From: Crotalaria pallida
Taxonomy: Eukaryota; Streptophyta; Magnoliopsida; Fabales; Fabaceae
Length of the DNA stretch: 64,000 bases
Assembly (NCBI GenBank): GCA_037953625.1
Contig: CM075656.1
Span: 80,495,001-80,559,000, forward strand
Direction of reading: 5' to 3'
In this document: positions 24,761 through 37,254 of the stretch, in pieces
Layout of the letters: each line of letters starts with the position of its first letter
How positions within the stretch are numbered: the first letter of the stretch is position 1
The notes under the pieces: generated by a model
What the model was told of the DNA's origin: nothing
The model's input: only the letters and a program-made list of their open reading frames with translations
Database searches by the model: none
Position numbers and translations under genes: made by a program

Positions 24761-26011
24761 ATGGCAAAGAAGAAAGGAAGGCCGCCTACTACTCCTCCTT
24801 CTACGTCCAAGAAACAGAGTTCTGGTGTGCCAATGTCAGCCATTGATCCTTTGCTTGATCTTTCTCTGATTGAAGAGGAAGATCTTGCCCAAATAGATAA
24901 CTTGTCTGTCAAGCAAGCGGAACAGCTTCTCAACAGCCTTGATGCGATTAAGGCCAGGATTAAAGGAAAATCTGTGATGGATCCTGCACAAAACCAATCG
25001 ATCAGTTCAGAGGATAATGTAATCAATACTACAGAAAGGACTACTCCTAATCCCTTAGGAGTGGATCCTAATCAAAAAGAGAGTAATGAGGAAGTAGGTT
25101 TATCTATTATGGCCAAAGCTGCTTCGGTATGGGCATCCTTTGATATTTCCAAACTAAGGATTTCGGGAGAAAATCTATCATTTATTCAGCCAGGTATGAA
25201 ATATGGGATCTCTATTGGAAAAATAGAGCCCTTTGATGTAGAACAGGAGGTTCAGTTTTGGCAAAATGCAATTATGTGTTACGTTTTGGGAGAAAAACCC
25301 CCTTATCCTGTTATTAGTGGCTTCATTAAGAAAGCTTGGGGTCAATATGGCATTGACAAAATTCTAATGAATAATGATGGTACTGTTGTGGTTAGATTTA
25401 CTATTGTTGAGGCTAGGAATACGGTTTTGGAAATTGGGGTTTTTCATTTTGATAAAAAACCTATGATCCTTGCTCCCTGGACTGGTAGGCCTTTATCCAA
25501 GGGTCAACTTGACAAAGTACCTGTTTGGATTCAATTCCCTAATCTGAGTTTGAGATTCTGGGGGGCTGCTGCTCTTAGCAAGATTGCCAACCTTGTAGGG
25601 CTTCCAATTATGGTAGATAAAGTGACCCAAGACAGAAATCGTATAAACTATGCGAGGGTATTGATTGAGGTGGACCCTGCTACACTCCCTGAGGAGATCT
25701 ATTTTGAGGATGACAAAGGTAATATAGTTGCTCAGCAAGTTGTGTATGAATGGAAGCCTATTCTCTGTGGGAATTGCTCTATGTATGGCCATGATAGAAA
25801 AATGTGCAGGAAAACTGTCAAGAAGCAATGGGTGGAAAAGAAAAAACCAACAAGAGAAGAGGTTGAAGAGATGGATGAGAGATTGAAGTTGAAAAAGGCT
25901 CTAGAGGAGGATTTGATCCCTGAGGAAAATAGAATTGCAGTTTTGGCTTGTGTGAAAGACTTGATGCCAGAGGGGGTCCAAAGTTCTGTGATAGCTCAAG
26001 ATCAGAATTAG
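24761..26011 (+). pseudogene. LINE ORF1: DUF4283 / zinc-knuckle nucleic-acid-binding protein, C-terminus cut by a stop
   Basis: The start is taken as ATG at 24761 (MAKKKGRPPTTPP). Residues about 121-245 form the DUF4283 domain found in plant LINE and gag-like ORFs (WASFDISKLRISGENL, YPVISGFIKKAWG, PVWIQFPNLSLRFW). A CCHC knuckle follows with C336, C339, H344, C349. A TAG at 26009-26011 ends the frame at 416 aa, but the same frame stays open to TAA at 26195-26197 and carries the usual ORF1 tail DGWTPVKTRSK. The TAG is therefore probably a disabling mutation. The extended frame overlaps the start of ORF2 by 28 nt. Confidence 0.85.
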
Positions 26012-26169
26012 AAGGATCAGACTGAAGGTGTGCAGGGTGTTGAACCATTTGATAAGGGTGTGGTTACAGTATCAGCAAAGAAGGACAATGATGGATGGAC
26101 TCCAGTCAAAACAAGGAGCAAGGTGTTATCTAAACAAAATCAACATAAAGGTGAGACTTCTCTTATCCA

Positions 26170-29112
26170 ATGGATAATATTGCCTCTTGGAATATAAGAG
26201 GGCTTAACCATCCCTCTAAACAAAAAGAGGTTAAGAATTTTTGTAGGAAGTATAAGGTAGGTTTGTTAGGAATTCTGGAAAATAAATTAAGGATCAATTC
26301 TCTAGCTTCTGTCATGCAAAATATGGCTCCAGGATGGGTTTTTTTTTTCTGATACAGATATTTGTCCTATTGGAAGGATATTGGTATTATGGAGACAAGA
26401 CATGTTTGATGTGTTGATTATGGCTAGATCAGGGCAATACACTCATACTCTGGTGACTTCCAAAGGTGATCAGAACAGATTCTATGTTACATTTATCTAT
26501 GCCTCAAATGATTCAGATGAAAGGATTGAATTATGGGGTGTTCTGAAAGGTATCAGTGAGTTTGTTGATCTTCCTTGGGTCCTAATTGGTGACTTTAATT
26601 CTATGTTGGCTCCTAATGAAAAAGATGGAGGCAACCCTCTGGAGGTATCCCATTGTGAAGGTTTGAGAGACTGTTTGCAGCATTGTTTATTGGAAGATAT
26701 GAAATGTAGAGGCAGCTTTTATACTTGGTGTAACAACTAAGGAGATGGAGCAAGGATTCATTGCAAGCTGGATAGAGCAGTGGTTAATAACCTATGGATT
26801 GACAAATGGCCTTTTGCTGAAACTAACTTCCTGCTACCTGGGATTTCAGATCACTCTCTAGTACTTGTGGAATGGAGACAGGAGATTAGGAAAGCTAAAG
26901 CAGGATTTAGGTTTTTCAATATGTGGTCTTCTCACCCTGATTTCTTGGACAAAGTTCAGGCTGACTGGTCTCAAGAGGTTCCTGGGTTTACTATGTTTCA
27001 AATCACTATAAAGTTGTATGCTCTAAGGAGGGTGTTGTCTGATATGAATAAATCTTGCTTTGCTGATATTGTTTCTAGAGAAGGTATTCTTAGGGAGAAA
27101 CTACTAGCTGCTCAGGCTCAGTTATTAGTTAATCCTAGAGATACTGTACTTCAGCAAGAAGAAAGAAGGCTTTTTCAGCAACATCATGAAGCTAGTGCAG
27201 CAGCTAACTCATTCTTAAAACAGAAAGCCAAACTGAAGTGGCTTCAGGAGGGAGACCAAAATTCCAAGTTCTTTCACCAGGCCATTAGGCAAAGAACTTA
27301 TAAAAATAGAATTCTATCTATCAAGGATGAGCTTGGGAATCAAATTACAGGCCAGGATGAGATATTAGGGGCTTTTGTTGATTTTTATAAGAAACTGTTT
27401 ACTAGGAAGCTGAGGTATCAGTGGCAAGAAGATGTTGTGGAACAAGGAATTTGTTTGAATACTAGTCAACAACTAAAGATTATACAGCCTTTTTCTAATG
27501 AGGAGATTAAAAATGCTTTTCATTCAATCAATATTGATAGTGCCCCTGGTCCTGATGGTTATGGAGCAGGATTTTATAAGACAGCCTGGGATATTGTGGG
27601 TACAGATTGTACTCAAGTAGTAAAGGAGTTCTTTGCTACAGTTTCAGGGTTCAAGAGGCATTCGTCAAGGAGATCCAATATCTCCATTGATTTTTGTTAT
27701 GGCTATGGAGGTCTTAACCAGAGGTATTCAGAAAGCAGCTCTTCACAGAAATTTCAGATACCACCCTATGGTGTAAGGACAGCAGGCTTATTAACCTAGC
27801 ATTTGCTGATGATCTTATGCTATTTTGCAAGGGGCATCCAACAAGTGTTAAGGTCATTTGTGATTCTTTCCAGGCTTTCTCAGTCAGCTCTGGGCTACAT
27901 GCTAATTATGATAAATCACAGCTATTCATGGCAGGGTTGACTGACTCGAAACAAGATGAACTTCTTAGCTTAACTAGATTTAAGAAGGGAAGTTTTCCCT
28001 TTCGTTATCTAGGCATGCATATTTCAGCTAGGAAATGGTCAAAGAATACTTGCCAAATCCTAGTTGATAAGGTCAGCAATAGGATAAACTACTGGAGCTC
28101 CAGGAATCTGTCTTACCAGGCTCGCTGCTGCTTAATTAATTCTGTTCTCCTATCCTTGCATGCTTATTGGGCAAATGTTTTCATCATTCCTAAATTTGTG
28201 CTTAGAGAGATGGAAAAAAAATGCAAGGCTTTTCTCTGGGGTAAAAACCAACAGGGTCACTATACAGCAGGTGTTGCATGGGATATGGTGTGTAGACCTA
28301 AATCTAAAGTGGGTCTGAACTTCAAGAACACTATATTATGGAATATTGCAGCAGTGGGTAAGCAAATTTGGCAATTTGGCAGTAATACTGAGTGCTTATG
28401 GATTAAGTGGATTAGTTCAATTTATTTGAAAGATATTGATTTTTGGAACTATATCCCTAAATCTAATGACAGTTGGCAATGGAAGCAGTTAATCAAAATT
28501 AGGGATAGACTAAGGCCAGGGTTTGTTAATCTTACCTGGACTGTAGCTCAATCTGGTGTCTATACGGTGAATAGTGCATATTTGTTTTTGCTGGGTAATC
28601 TCCCTCCTGTTCCTTGGCACAGTTTTGTCTGGAATCCTGTTTCAGTTCAAAAACATGCTTTTATTGTTTGGTTAACCATGCATAGAAGATTAAAGACTAG
28701 AGATCATTTGCCTGTACCTGATCGCATCTGCTCCCTGTGTGGGTTGGAGGAGGAATCTCATGAACATTTGTTCTTTGTGTGCTGCTGGTCGCGATCTGTG
28801 ATGGAAGAACTGTGCATGTGGATGTGCTTCAACTCTTGGCCTTATCGATTCCATAACTTGGTTCGCTGGATTACTCGAGCCTTCAAGAACAGATGCAGAA
28901 CGCGCTGTGTTCATACTCTCTTTGCTTCTATTGTGTACAACATCTGGTCAGAAAGGAACAGACGCATTTTTGCTAAAACGATGTGTTCTTCCTAGCATCT
29001 TGTGGCTATTATTAAACGTGAGGTGACTTTGAGAATTAGTTATTGCTATCCTTCTTTCTTTAGTTGGGATAACAAGATCCTTGTCAGTAGAATAAATGCA
29101 CAATTAATCTAG
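26170..29112 (+). pseudogene. LINE ORF2: endonuclease / reverse transcriptase / zf-RVT, broken in several places
   Basis: It begins MDNIASWNIRGLN (AP-type endonuclease); WVLIGDFNSML and GISDHSLVLV follow. Lesions in order: a frameshift in a T run at 26340-26350; TAA at 26738 inside CNN*GDGARIHCKLDRA; loss of the central reverse transcriptase between KEFFAT (about 27640) and GIRQGDPISPLIF (27657, other frame); a further frameshift near 27765-27770; TAG at 28993, after which the frame runs on to TAG at 29110-29112. The catalytic FADD survives at 27802-27813. The zf-RVT region (HAFIVWLTMHRRLKTRDHL, CSLCGLEEESHEHLFF) is at about 28590-28800. TAA and both TAGs could have arisen by C-to-T change of Gln codons. 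Confidence 0.88.
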
Positions 29113-29309
29113 TTTTTTTTTTGGCATTTTGAGTATTTTGAACCCTTCCTAGAAGGTGGCAAGATACTCATCTTGGCCTTTAGTTTGTATTATATTTTGC
29201 CTGTGGTAATAAGATTTAGTCTTCTACCAAAAACTAGTACATGTTGAGAATAAAAAATAAAAATTTAATTTGAAAACACTTTACATATATGTTACTAAAC
29301 ACTTTTAAG

Positions 29310-29553
29310 TAGGAGTGACAATGAGTTAGGCCGGCTCATGAGGGCATATGGCCCAACTCACTTAAAGTCTGGTTCAGTTCGGCTCAGTTCATTTAATAAA
29401 AATATTAGATTTAAGTTTTTTTTTTAAATTACATATTTAAATAAGTCGAGCCCAAACTTTATAAAAAGTTTATTAGGCTTGTCGGGCCAGCCTATTTAAT
29501 TATATATATATATATATATATATTATATTTTATTAATGATTTAAATTAAAATT

Positions 29554-29587
<34 letters not shown>

Positions 29588-29988
29588 GACACATATATAA
29601 TATTATAATTAAAAATATAAATATAAATTTTTTTCACTCTTTTTATTGGGTTATTAATTTGAAGCTCAAGACCATTTATGTTTTTGTATGATTTTACTTT
29701 TGCTGCTATATAGTTTGAGTTTTGATGTTATTTACATTTCGCTTTATTCAATTTCAATCGCATAATTTGAGAGTACGAGACATTTATATGTTTGTGCTAA
29801 AATGTATGTATTGAATAATAGTATTTTTAGTGGATTTTTGGGTCAAACCAGACCTTAAAATAGGTCGAGCTTAAGTTTAAAATTTAGCCTATGATAGAGC
29901 AATAGGCAAACTTGAGCCTTAAGTTTGGAACACATACCAAACCTACTTTTGTTAAGGCTTGACTCAATTTGACTCATTCCCACCCCTA
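29310..29988. mobile_element. hAT-like MITE, TAGGRGTGRSAATGAGT ends
   Basis: The left tip TAGGAGTGACAATGAGTT and the right tip ACTCATTCCCACCCCTA are inverted. The flanks CTTTTAAG and CATGTAAG agree at 6 of 8 positions, consistent with an old 8-bp duplication. The interior holds (TA)n microsatellites at 29500-29525 and 29555-29588. Confidence 0.7.
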
Positions 29989-31172
29989 CATGTAAGCAAA
30001 AATTTTATTTCAAGGGAGGCAGTTGAGAACACTTTCAAGATTTAAACTACTATGAAAACCCTCCATTCGTAATGGGCAACTTGATTAATTCATGAGCTCT
30101 TTGAACAAAAAAATCAGTTTATATTCAAAGGTATGAGTATTGATTATTAAGGATTACATTAATAATAAAAAATGTTGCTGCGAAGATTTAAGTTTATTAA
30201 GGATTATACCATCATCAACATTCATTTGTATTACTTTTATTTAATACTGTAGTCAATAATCATACACCCATGAATAGTGAATGATACACCGATGGTGTAA
30301 AAAACTTTTACATTCTCAGTGCACCATCTATTTCCTCATTTTCAAATCCTGAAATTTATTATTTCGTAAGATAAAATCAATTTTTTTACTTCTTTAAATA
30401 ATATCCTAAATGCATTTGTTAACTTTTTTTATATTTAATTATAAAAATTTACTTTAAAAAATAAATTTTATTTTATACAATATTTTTTTTGGAGACAACT
30501 ATCTATTAAAAAAAAAAGCAAAGGATATAAATCTGATCAATCTATCTGTATACCTATGTTAAGGAGACTGCAAAATAAAATTAGAAGTGCTGTATCAATT
30601 AATTTTTGATGTTTTTTTATTGTACTTATTTATTCCATGAAAATTTCTAAACATACATTTAGATTCTTAAGATTTTTGGATATATCAATTTGATTTATCA
30701 ACATTTTCTTATATACTAATTTAATCCTTCATATTTTAAAGATTAAATTAATACATCCGAAAATCATGAAACGTTGAGCTTATTAACATTTTTTAAAAAT
30801 AAATATAGCAAAAAGAAAACTTTAATAAAAGAGATACAAGGGACTCTCCAACTTTTATAGCAAGTCAAAATAAAAAGTTACCATGCAAAATATACAAGAG
30901 ATATGATTTAGGCACCGAGCTTGACTTAATTTTAAGTTAAAATTCATTCTACACCCAAAAAAAGTTAGTACAAACATATGCTTAGTATGTATGCATAGTT
31001 AGGCTTTTAGGCCAGGGTAACATTTAACTTCGCTTAATTCCATATCATTTTCAAAATTTTGCGAAAGAAAATATTAAAGAAGTAACATAGTAGTATGTAT
31101 ATATATATGGTTATTATGATTTCAAATTATTGCGATAGACACGTTTGCATAAAAAAAGTACTTCATTCACAA

Positions 31173-31425
31173 TACTCCCTCCTTCCCATAAAATTAGTAA
31201 AAAACATAAAAAAGTTTTGTCCCAAATCAAAGTTAAAATAGTGAATAAAAAAAAAAATTGAAATTGCATTGTACTAGTATATTCTATGATTGATTAATTA
31301 AAGAAACATGCATTAAATACTTGCTTGATAATTTGTTGATTTGGGGGACAATGCATTAAAAGCATTGCTCCCTTATTTTTGTTTAATTTTAAAAAATTTA
31401 CTAACTTTTTGGGAGGATGGAAGTA
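31173..31425. mobile_element. Stowaway-like MITE
   Basis: The ends TACTCCCTCCTTCCCATAAA and TTTGGGAGGATGGAAGTA are inverted, and the sub-terminal ATTAGTAA / TTTACTAA pair as well. Confidence 0.7.
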
Positions 31426-31941
31426 GTTCACATTATTGATAAATAAAACTAGTTCTCTTCAAACCAGTAAGAGCATGTTGGTAGGTAGGAAAGATAACCT
31501 CTTCCTAATTCTTCACGTTTTCCACTATTTCTTGGTCAAGTTATTGATGTATGTCCACCCATAATTATTGATGTCCATGCATGTCGGCAACCTACATGTG
31601 CATAATAAAAGGATGAAATATGTTTCATGGAAATAGCTACACAAAATCTGAGAAAATAGGACGTACTATATATAATCTTTTGGTTCAGTTTCTTTTGTTT
31701 TCTTTACAGTATGATGATAATAAGTAGTAACATTGCGATCGATTTTTTCTATTTTTATTATTTGGTTTACTTTGTAATTTCGCAATCATTTAGTAGCATA
31801 TGCTATATATATATATATATACACACATCGTTGGCGAAGCTTGGTGAATGAAGGTGTTTCATGTAAGATACTAGACAAATGCTGAAAAGAAAAGGCTGAG
31901 CAATAATAATTTTGTGGTCCTATTTTCTTTTTCCTTTATTC

Positions 31942-31969
31942 TTTTTTTTTTTTTTTGGGGGGGGGGGGG
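31942..31969. repeat. T15-G13 homopolymer junction
   Basis: A run of 15 T is followed directly by 13 G on the plus strand. Such a pure G run is rare in this AT-rich window and prone to slippage in sequencing. Confidence 0.8.
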
Positions 31970-32244
31970 CTATTATTAAGTACGAAACGTATAGTTATGG
32001 GCTTGGGATAACTCTAATTGTCTTAATTTCCATGGTTATTAGGTCGTTGCCATTTTGTCAACATAATAATGATTTTCTGTTTATCAAGATGTTCATAATT
32101 AGGAGATTTCAGTGAAAGTGCAAATTATTAACAAGAAACAAAAGTACAAATAAATTATTGGTGGTGGGGCTATATATTATAAATAATGAGAATGATTTTT
32201 TTTTCTAGAGTAGCACCTTTTTCCTCCAACCTAATCCTAATTAA

Positions 32245-32245
32245 G

Positions 32246-32274
<29 letters not shown>
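32245..32274. repeat. (AT)n microsatellite
   Basis: Uninterrupted AT dinucleotides. Confidence 0.9.
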
Positions 32275-32276
<2 letters not shown>

Positions 32277-33480
32277 CCATTTAAGTAGCACCTTTTCGAT
32301 TACACATTTTATTTATTTTTGGTTCCCGTTGATTATCACATTAATTACCACAGGTTTTGTATTAATGGTGTCATCTTTTTTTTTTTTAAGGTATCTATCC
32401 GTGCAATTAGGTAACTAATTCTTTCGACATTGTCGGACCCTTTCGGGGGCTAGTCTCCCAGCAAGGCCTCATTTAGTTGGTTTTAGGCATTTAAACGGTC
32501 TTTCTTTTTTAATTTTTTTTTATATTTTTTCAAATATGCGTCCACCTGCACATCTTATACACATTTTGCAAATCTTTCATATTGATATAGTTCAGTACTT
32601 TTTGCGATCCATAAACACATTTGGGTTGGGTTTTGACCTTTTTAGTCCTGTGGGTCCGAATAATCCACGTCATTCTATCGGTGACACGCAATACTTGTAC
32701 ATGTGTTTGCTGATGTGATTGATCAGTTAACATATTTTTCCTAATGGCATGGAATAGAACCAAATTTTCAAAACAATCAAGGATGAGTCAAGATCAACAA
32801 AACTTTTAGGGGTCAAAATCAAAATACCATCAACTTTTAAGAACTAAAGACATAAATAAGCCTAAATTTTTTATGTCATACTATATGAGTATATGCTCAT
32901 AATGTGAACAAAAAAGGTCTTAAAATAAATTAAAATATTAAACGCCAAGAAATATTCAAATAAATATCTATTTAATAATTTATCACATTTTTTTTAATTG
33001 TTAATTTATCACATTAAATTTAATCTACATGTGAATTAATGATTATGGTTAACTCTCAAAAAAATTAAGAGAGAAATGATCGGAATATTTTAAAGTCGAA
33101 TTAAGATAATTTTATTCAAAATAAAAAATTAAAAAAAAAAACAAAGGCCTGTGTATTTGACTAAAATCCGTTTCGTAACAAATAGCATTTTTCATATAAA
33201 AATGGAGATAAATTGCTATTGAATCCAATTCTATTTCTATGTAGCAAACTTAAAATTTAAAGTCAAAAACAATTTAACTGTCTTAGATGTTCAAGACAAA
33301 GGTTGAAGAAGTAATTTTTTTTAAATGAAAAATTTGTATTCTTATTTAAATTTTTTAATTATCAAACATAAAATACACTCGTGCAACTAACGGGGCACTA
33401 AATTATCTCTCTTCTTAATAGATTGATTAAATTTTGATGACATGCATTCATGCAAGTTGTCTTGATAGGATTGAGCCAGG

Positions 33481-34161
33481 TAGAAGAGCCAGCAAAACGG
33501 CCCGAATAAGCTCGCATTAAATCCGGGCTTAGGTAACAAAATTTGAGTCCGAAATATTCCCGGGCCTTTTTAGCCCGGCCCGATCAAGGCCCGAGCCCGA
33601 AGCGGGTTGGCCCGAAACCCGTCCGGGTAGCCCGAAGTAAAAAAAGGAAATTCATAGACTAGTAAAAAAAACCAGGTTCTATTCAATGAGCAAAAATGAT
33701 GGATATTTGCCGTTGCGTACTTCCAAAAAGACAAATTTGAGTTATTTGCACTATCCATCAAACCAAAGAAATAAGAACATGCTACTTTTGAATTTAACGC
33801 TAATTACACATATTTTCATATATCATGCATTTATGCCACAGTCTCTCTACTCAAAGTCCCAAACAGAGAACACAGAGACATAGTCTAAATATGTATGCAA
33901 CACTTTTGAAACAGAACACAAGAGTTTATAAACAACATAAGAAAAAGATGTTACAACAAAAACAAAAATTGGAGAATATAGTTTTTTTTTTAAAAAAAGT
34001 TTTGTCTTGACTGTAAGAATTATTTTTTTTACAATTTTTTAAAAAAAAATAAAAAAAGTTGCCGAGCGGCCCGAAGCCCGAATTTTAGCCGGACATTTTT
34101 AGCCCGACCCGGTCAAGGCCCGAGCCCGAACCCGACCGGGTAGCCCGAATTGCCAGCTCTA
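33481..34161. mobile_element. hAT-like MITE rich in GCCCG motifs
   Basis: The left end AGAGCCAGCAAAACGGCCCG and the right end CGGGTAGCCCGAATTGCCAGCTCT are inverted. Sub-terminal GGCCCGAGCCCGA motifs recur near both ends (33586-33602, 34116-34130). The middle is AT-rich and non-coding. Confidence 0.65.
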
Positions 34162-34167
34162 AGACTC

Positions 34168-34887
34168 ATGCATGGATCTATGGCTCGACTATCAACTAAA
34201 GTCTGATTCGATTCGATTTGTTTAACAAAATTTTAGATTTGAGTTTTTTTTAAAAAGTCTATATATTTAAATAAGCTGGGTTCAAACTTTATAAAAAACC
34301 TATTAGATTCATCGGACCGGTCTTTTAATATTATAAATATTTTATATATTATATATATAATTTTAATTATGATTTAAATTAGAAGTAAAAATTTATGATG
34401 TTATATCCAAAAATGAAAAAAAAAATTAATTTTTTTAACTTCTTATTAAATCTAATCCTAATCTTAATCATAATCATAATCCTAATAATTCGTAAGCTGA
34501 CTCAGATTATTTGTTGTCATTTTCAATTATCAAACCATTGGATAAAATACATGATGACAATTTTATTTGGTTTTTATTAATTTGAGACATGATATCTAAT
34601 TATCTACGACATTTATAAATGATTCTATTTTGTTAGTTCATTAATTCGAGGCTCGATCGATACCGTATAAATTTTTGTATGATTTTATTTTTGTTGCTAT
34701 ATAATTTTGTATGGTATAAACAAATTTTTAATTGTGCTTTTGAATCAAATCAAATTTTGAAATAGGCTGAATCAAAACTTAAAATTTGATTTATGACGAA
34801 TCAATAAATCAAACTTAGACCAAATTTAAAATACAGATCAAACCTATTTTTGTCAAGTTCTGATATGACACCTTCCCAACCCTGTCT
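34168..34887. mobile_element. Second, diverged copy of the 29.3-kb hAT-like MITE
   Basis: It shares the order AAAGTCTGRTTC, TTTAAATAAGC/TCG, CAAACTTTATAAAAA and a closing TTCCCAACCC with the 29310-29988 copy, in the same orientation. It begins almost exactly where the GCCCG-rich element ends. Tips are degraded. Confidence 0.55.
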
Positions 34888-35437
34888 AAAGTACAAACAA
34901 ATGGCAATTGAGTTGATGCCAATCAAATATATCTTAGCTTATTCAATTAATTATGGAAAGCAACGTAGCCAACACTAAGTAGACAGATTAGATTGATACT
35001 AAATATCCACATGGCCAAACAAAACAATGCATGCATGGCATGTTATGGTGATTGGAAGCAACAGCGTGGGATGAACAAGAGTTTGAGACGAGAGTTGGGT
35101 CCCTCCATTTGATTGGGTCCCAATAGAAAAGAACGATTCTCTAAAAAGTTTACATGATTTTTGAATTATTTGTTACACACCCTCATCCTTTTGTTGGAAT
35201 GAAGTAGAGTGGGAAGAAATTAATGAAGAGGGACCCATAATTTTTTGGGATGGCAATTGTTGTTTTGGGAAAGACCTGCAAAAAGTGCATCAAGTGGAAT
35301 TGTTGGTGCCATGGGGCCATCAAGTTTTGTTCAAAATGGGAACCCAAATACCCAGTATTGATGAGGCTTGTTTCTTTGTGAGGTCCATGACAAAAAGTAG
35401 CTACAAGCAAACCAAACTAGCTACTTTTATTTTTCAC

Positions 35438-36301
35438 GAGTTTTAGTCTACAAACCTCACACATTAGGTTCAAACCCCATTTTAATTGAGAAAAGTCAAA
35501 AACATCCTTCATTTCCCAAACCCCTTCTTCTTCTTCTTCATTGAACGAGTGTTCATTCTTCTTCTTCTCCAACCCCAAACTCGCTTCATTATCCACCTTC
35601 TTCCACCTTCATCTTCTACCTTCTTCCCTTCCTGAAACCCCAAAACACTCTTATTAAAAAAAAAAGCTTTCTCCTCATTCAATGGATCGATTTTGCATAC
35701 ATATTGTTGAAAGTAAATTCTTTATCTTTCTGTTTTTATTTTTTTACGTAACTGTATAAATTCCGACAAATCAGTGTCGGAATTTTTTGAAATTATGACC
35801 CGAGGGTGTCGGTATTTTTTAAATATAAAAAAAAACAGTGTTCCAATAAATTCCGATACCTCCGTGTCGGAAATTCAAAATTCTGACACTAGTGTGTCGG
35901 AATTTTTGAAACAGTTAAAAAACGAACATAAACGAAGAACAAGAGAAGAATAGACAAGAACGAAGCAGAGAACTAGAGAAAAGGAACAAAAACGAAGCAG
36001 AGAACGTACCTTCAACAGATAAGAATGGAGAAAAAAAAATGAAGCTTGGAAGAAAAAAAAAGAACAAAAACAAAAAGCACGAGTTGGATGGTTGTTGGCG
36101 ATGGTGGTCTGCTTCAACGTGTTGTGGTGATCTGCTTCAATGGAATAGTGGGAGGAGGGGAAGAGTCGAATAGAGAGAGTGAGGTTTGGGAAATTGCTTT
36201 AAATAATGGAAGGAGTTAATAGAAGTTAATGGGGGTATTTTAAGATTATTTGTAAAATTAGGGTTTGGGGACTAAACAAGGAAATTTGTAGACTAAAACT
36301 C
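35438..36301. mobile_element. Mutator-like non-autonomous element with near-perfect 9-bp target duplication
   Basis: The ends GAGTTTTAGTCTACAAA (35438) and TTTGTAGACTAAAACTC (to 36301) are perfect 17-bp inverted repeats, continuing as weaker arms that include TTTCCCAAACC. The flanks are ATTTTTCAC (35429-35437) and ATTTTTTAC (36302-36310), 8 of 9 matching. The interior has a CT-rich leader-like stretch (35520-35640) and several short palindromic TCCGACA...TGTCGGAATT units (35760-35905). No protein is recognised. Confidence 0.75.
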
Positions 36302-36717
36302 ATTTTTTACTCGCATGACTAATACTAAGCATGGTGGAAGGTGGATTACAGTAATTTTTTTTATAGGACACAATGAAATTTTTTTATCGGCATAGGACAC
36401 AATGAATTAATTTTGATGTTTGTTGATTGTTAATAAAAGATTTAAAGCAAAAGATAACTACTACATATAAGTTTCTTTCTTTCTTTTTTATTTTTTAAAT
36501 TCAACATAAATTAAATTTGACATAATAATTCATTTTATCTCTAATTTATTTTTTTGTCTTTTATTTATATTTTATATACACATCTCAAAATCCATGAATT
36601 TTTTTTTTAAAAAAGACAACATAAGTTATCGTAATTGATTATACATAAAATGACATTTGTGCACTCCAAACTATAAATTTAATATTTTTTGGCCAACATA
36701 TAAATAAAAGAATCTTT

Positions 36718-36837
36718 GGTGAGAGCCTGAGAGGTTTTGATGAGCCGTTGGAGTTTGCTACTTTTGCTGGTATAACTGCTTCTCTGTCGCTGTTTGAGAA
36801 TGGAGCAGGAAGTTCTACTTATGTTCATGTTTCCTAG
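36718..36837 (+). pseudogene. Orphan coding-like fragment, about 40 codons
   Basis: The frame GESLRGFDEPLEFATFAGIT, ASLSLFENGAG, then SSTYVHVS and TAG has plant-like composition and a higher GC content than its surroundings. It is not low-complexity, unlike other frames nearby. There is no ATG and no visible upstream exon. It may be the 3' end of a broken or captured gene. I do not recognise the family. Confidence 0.35.
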
Positions 36838-37254
36838 TTGGTGTCTTTAGTAGGACTTATGGAAAAATTTTATAGAAGAGAGAGAGAGAGAGTCCAATAC
36901 TTACTTTAACCCATATTCATCTAGAGTGCTCGGTCATAACTTAAGTTGAGCAAATGCAATACATGTTACACGATTTGTCAAAATTATCTCGATCGGCACA
37001 TGTGCAAGCATGTGTGATTGCACTGAGTTTCTATTTTGTAAGAGTCCTTAATTTTTTTAAATTTTTTTTTATACTATATCAGAGTATACTTGGCTTCTAA
37101 ATATTAAAAAATTATTACTAGATATCAATAATATATTTAAAAAATAGTCAAATACACAATCTTATGTAATAATAGGGTCTAATTTCGTAAACTGAGGCTT
37201 AGACATAAAGCAAGAAGAAAAAAATTTCACCCTATATTTTACACTGAAACTAAA

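Larger units (their letters stand above)
24709..29231 (+). mobile_element. Nearly full-length L1-type non-LTR retrotransposon (LINE), degenerate
   Basis: The 4.5-kb element is flanked by 16-bp target duplications: AACTAATACATGTTGA at 24693-24708 and AACTAGTACATGTTGA at 29232-29247 (one mismatch). It carries ORF1 (DUF4283 domain plus CCHC zinc knuckle) and ORF2 (endonuclease, reverse transcriptase, zf-RVT). The 3' end is TTCTACCAAA directly against the duplication, with no long poly-A. Several stops, frameshifts and loss of the reverse transcriptase core show it cannot move by itself. The plus orientation is opposite to both host genes. Confidence 0.93.
29989..33480. other. Intergenic, no gene
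   Basis: AT-rich sequence with one Stowaway-like MITE, AT and T/G homopolymers, and a decayed repeat around 32380-32470. No coding evidence. Confidence 0.65.
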
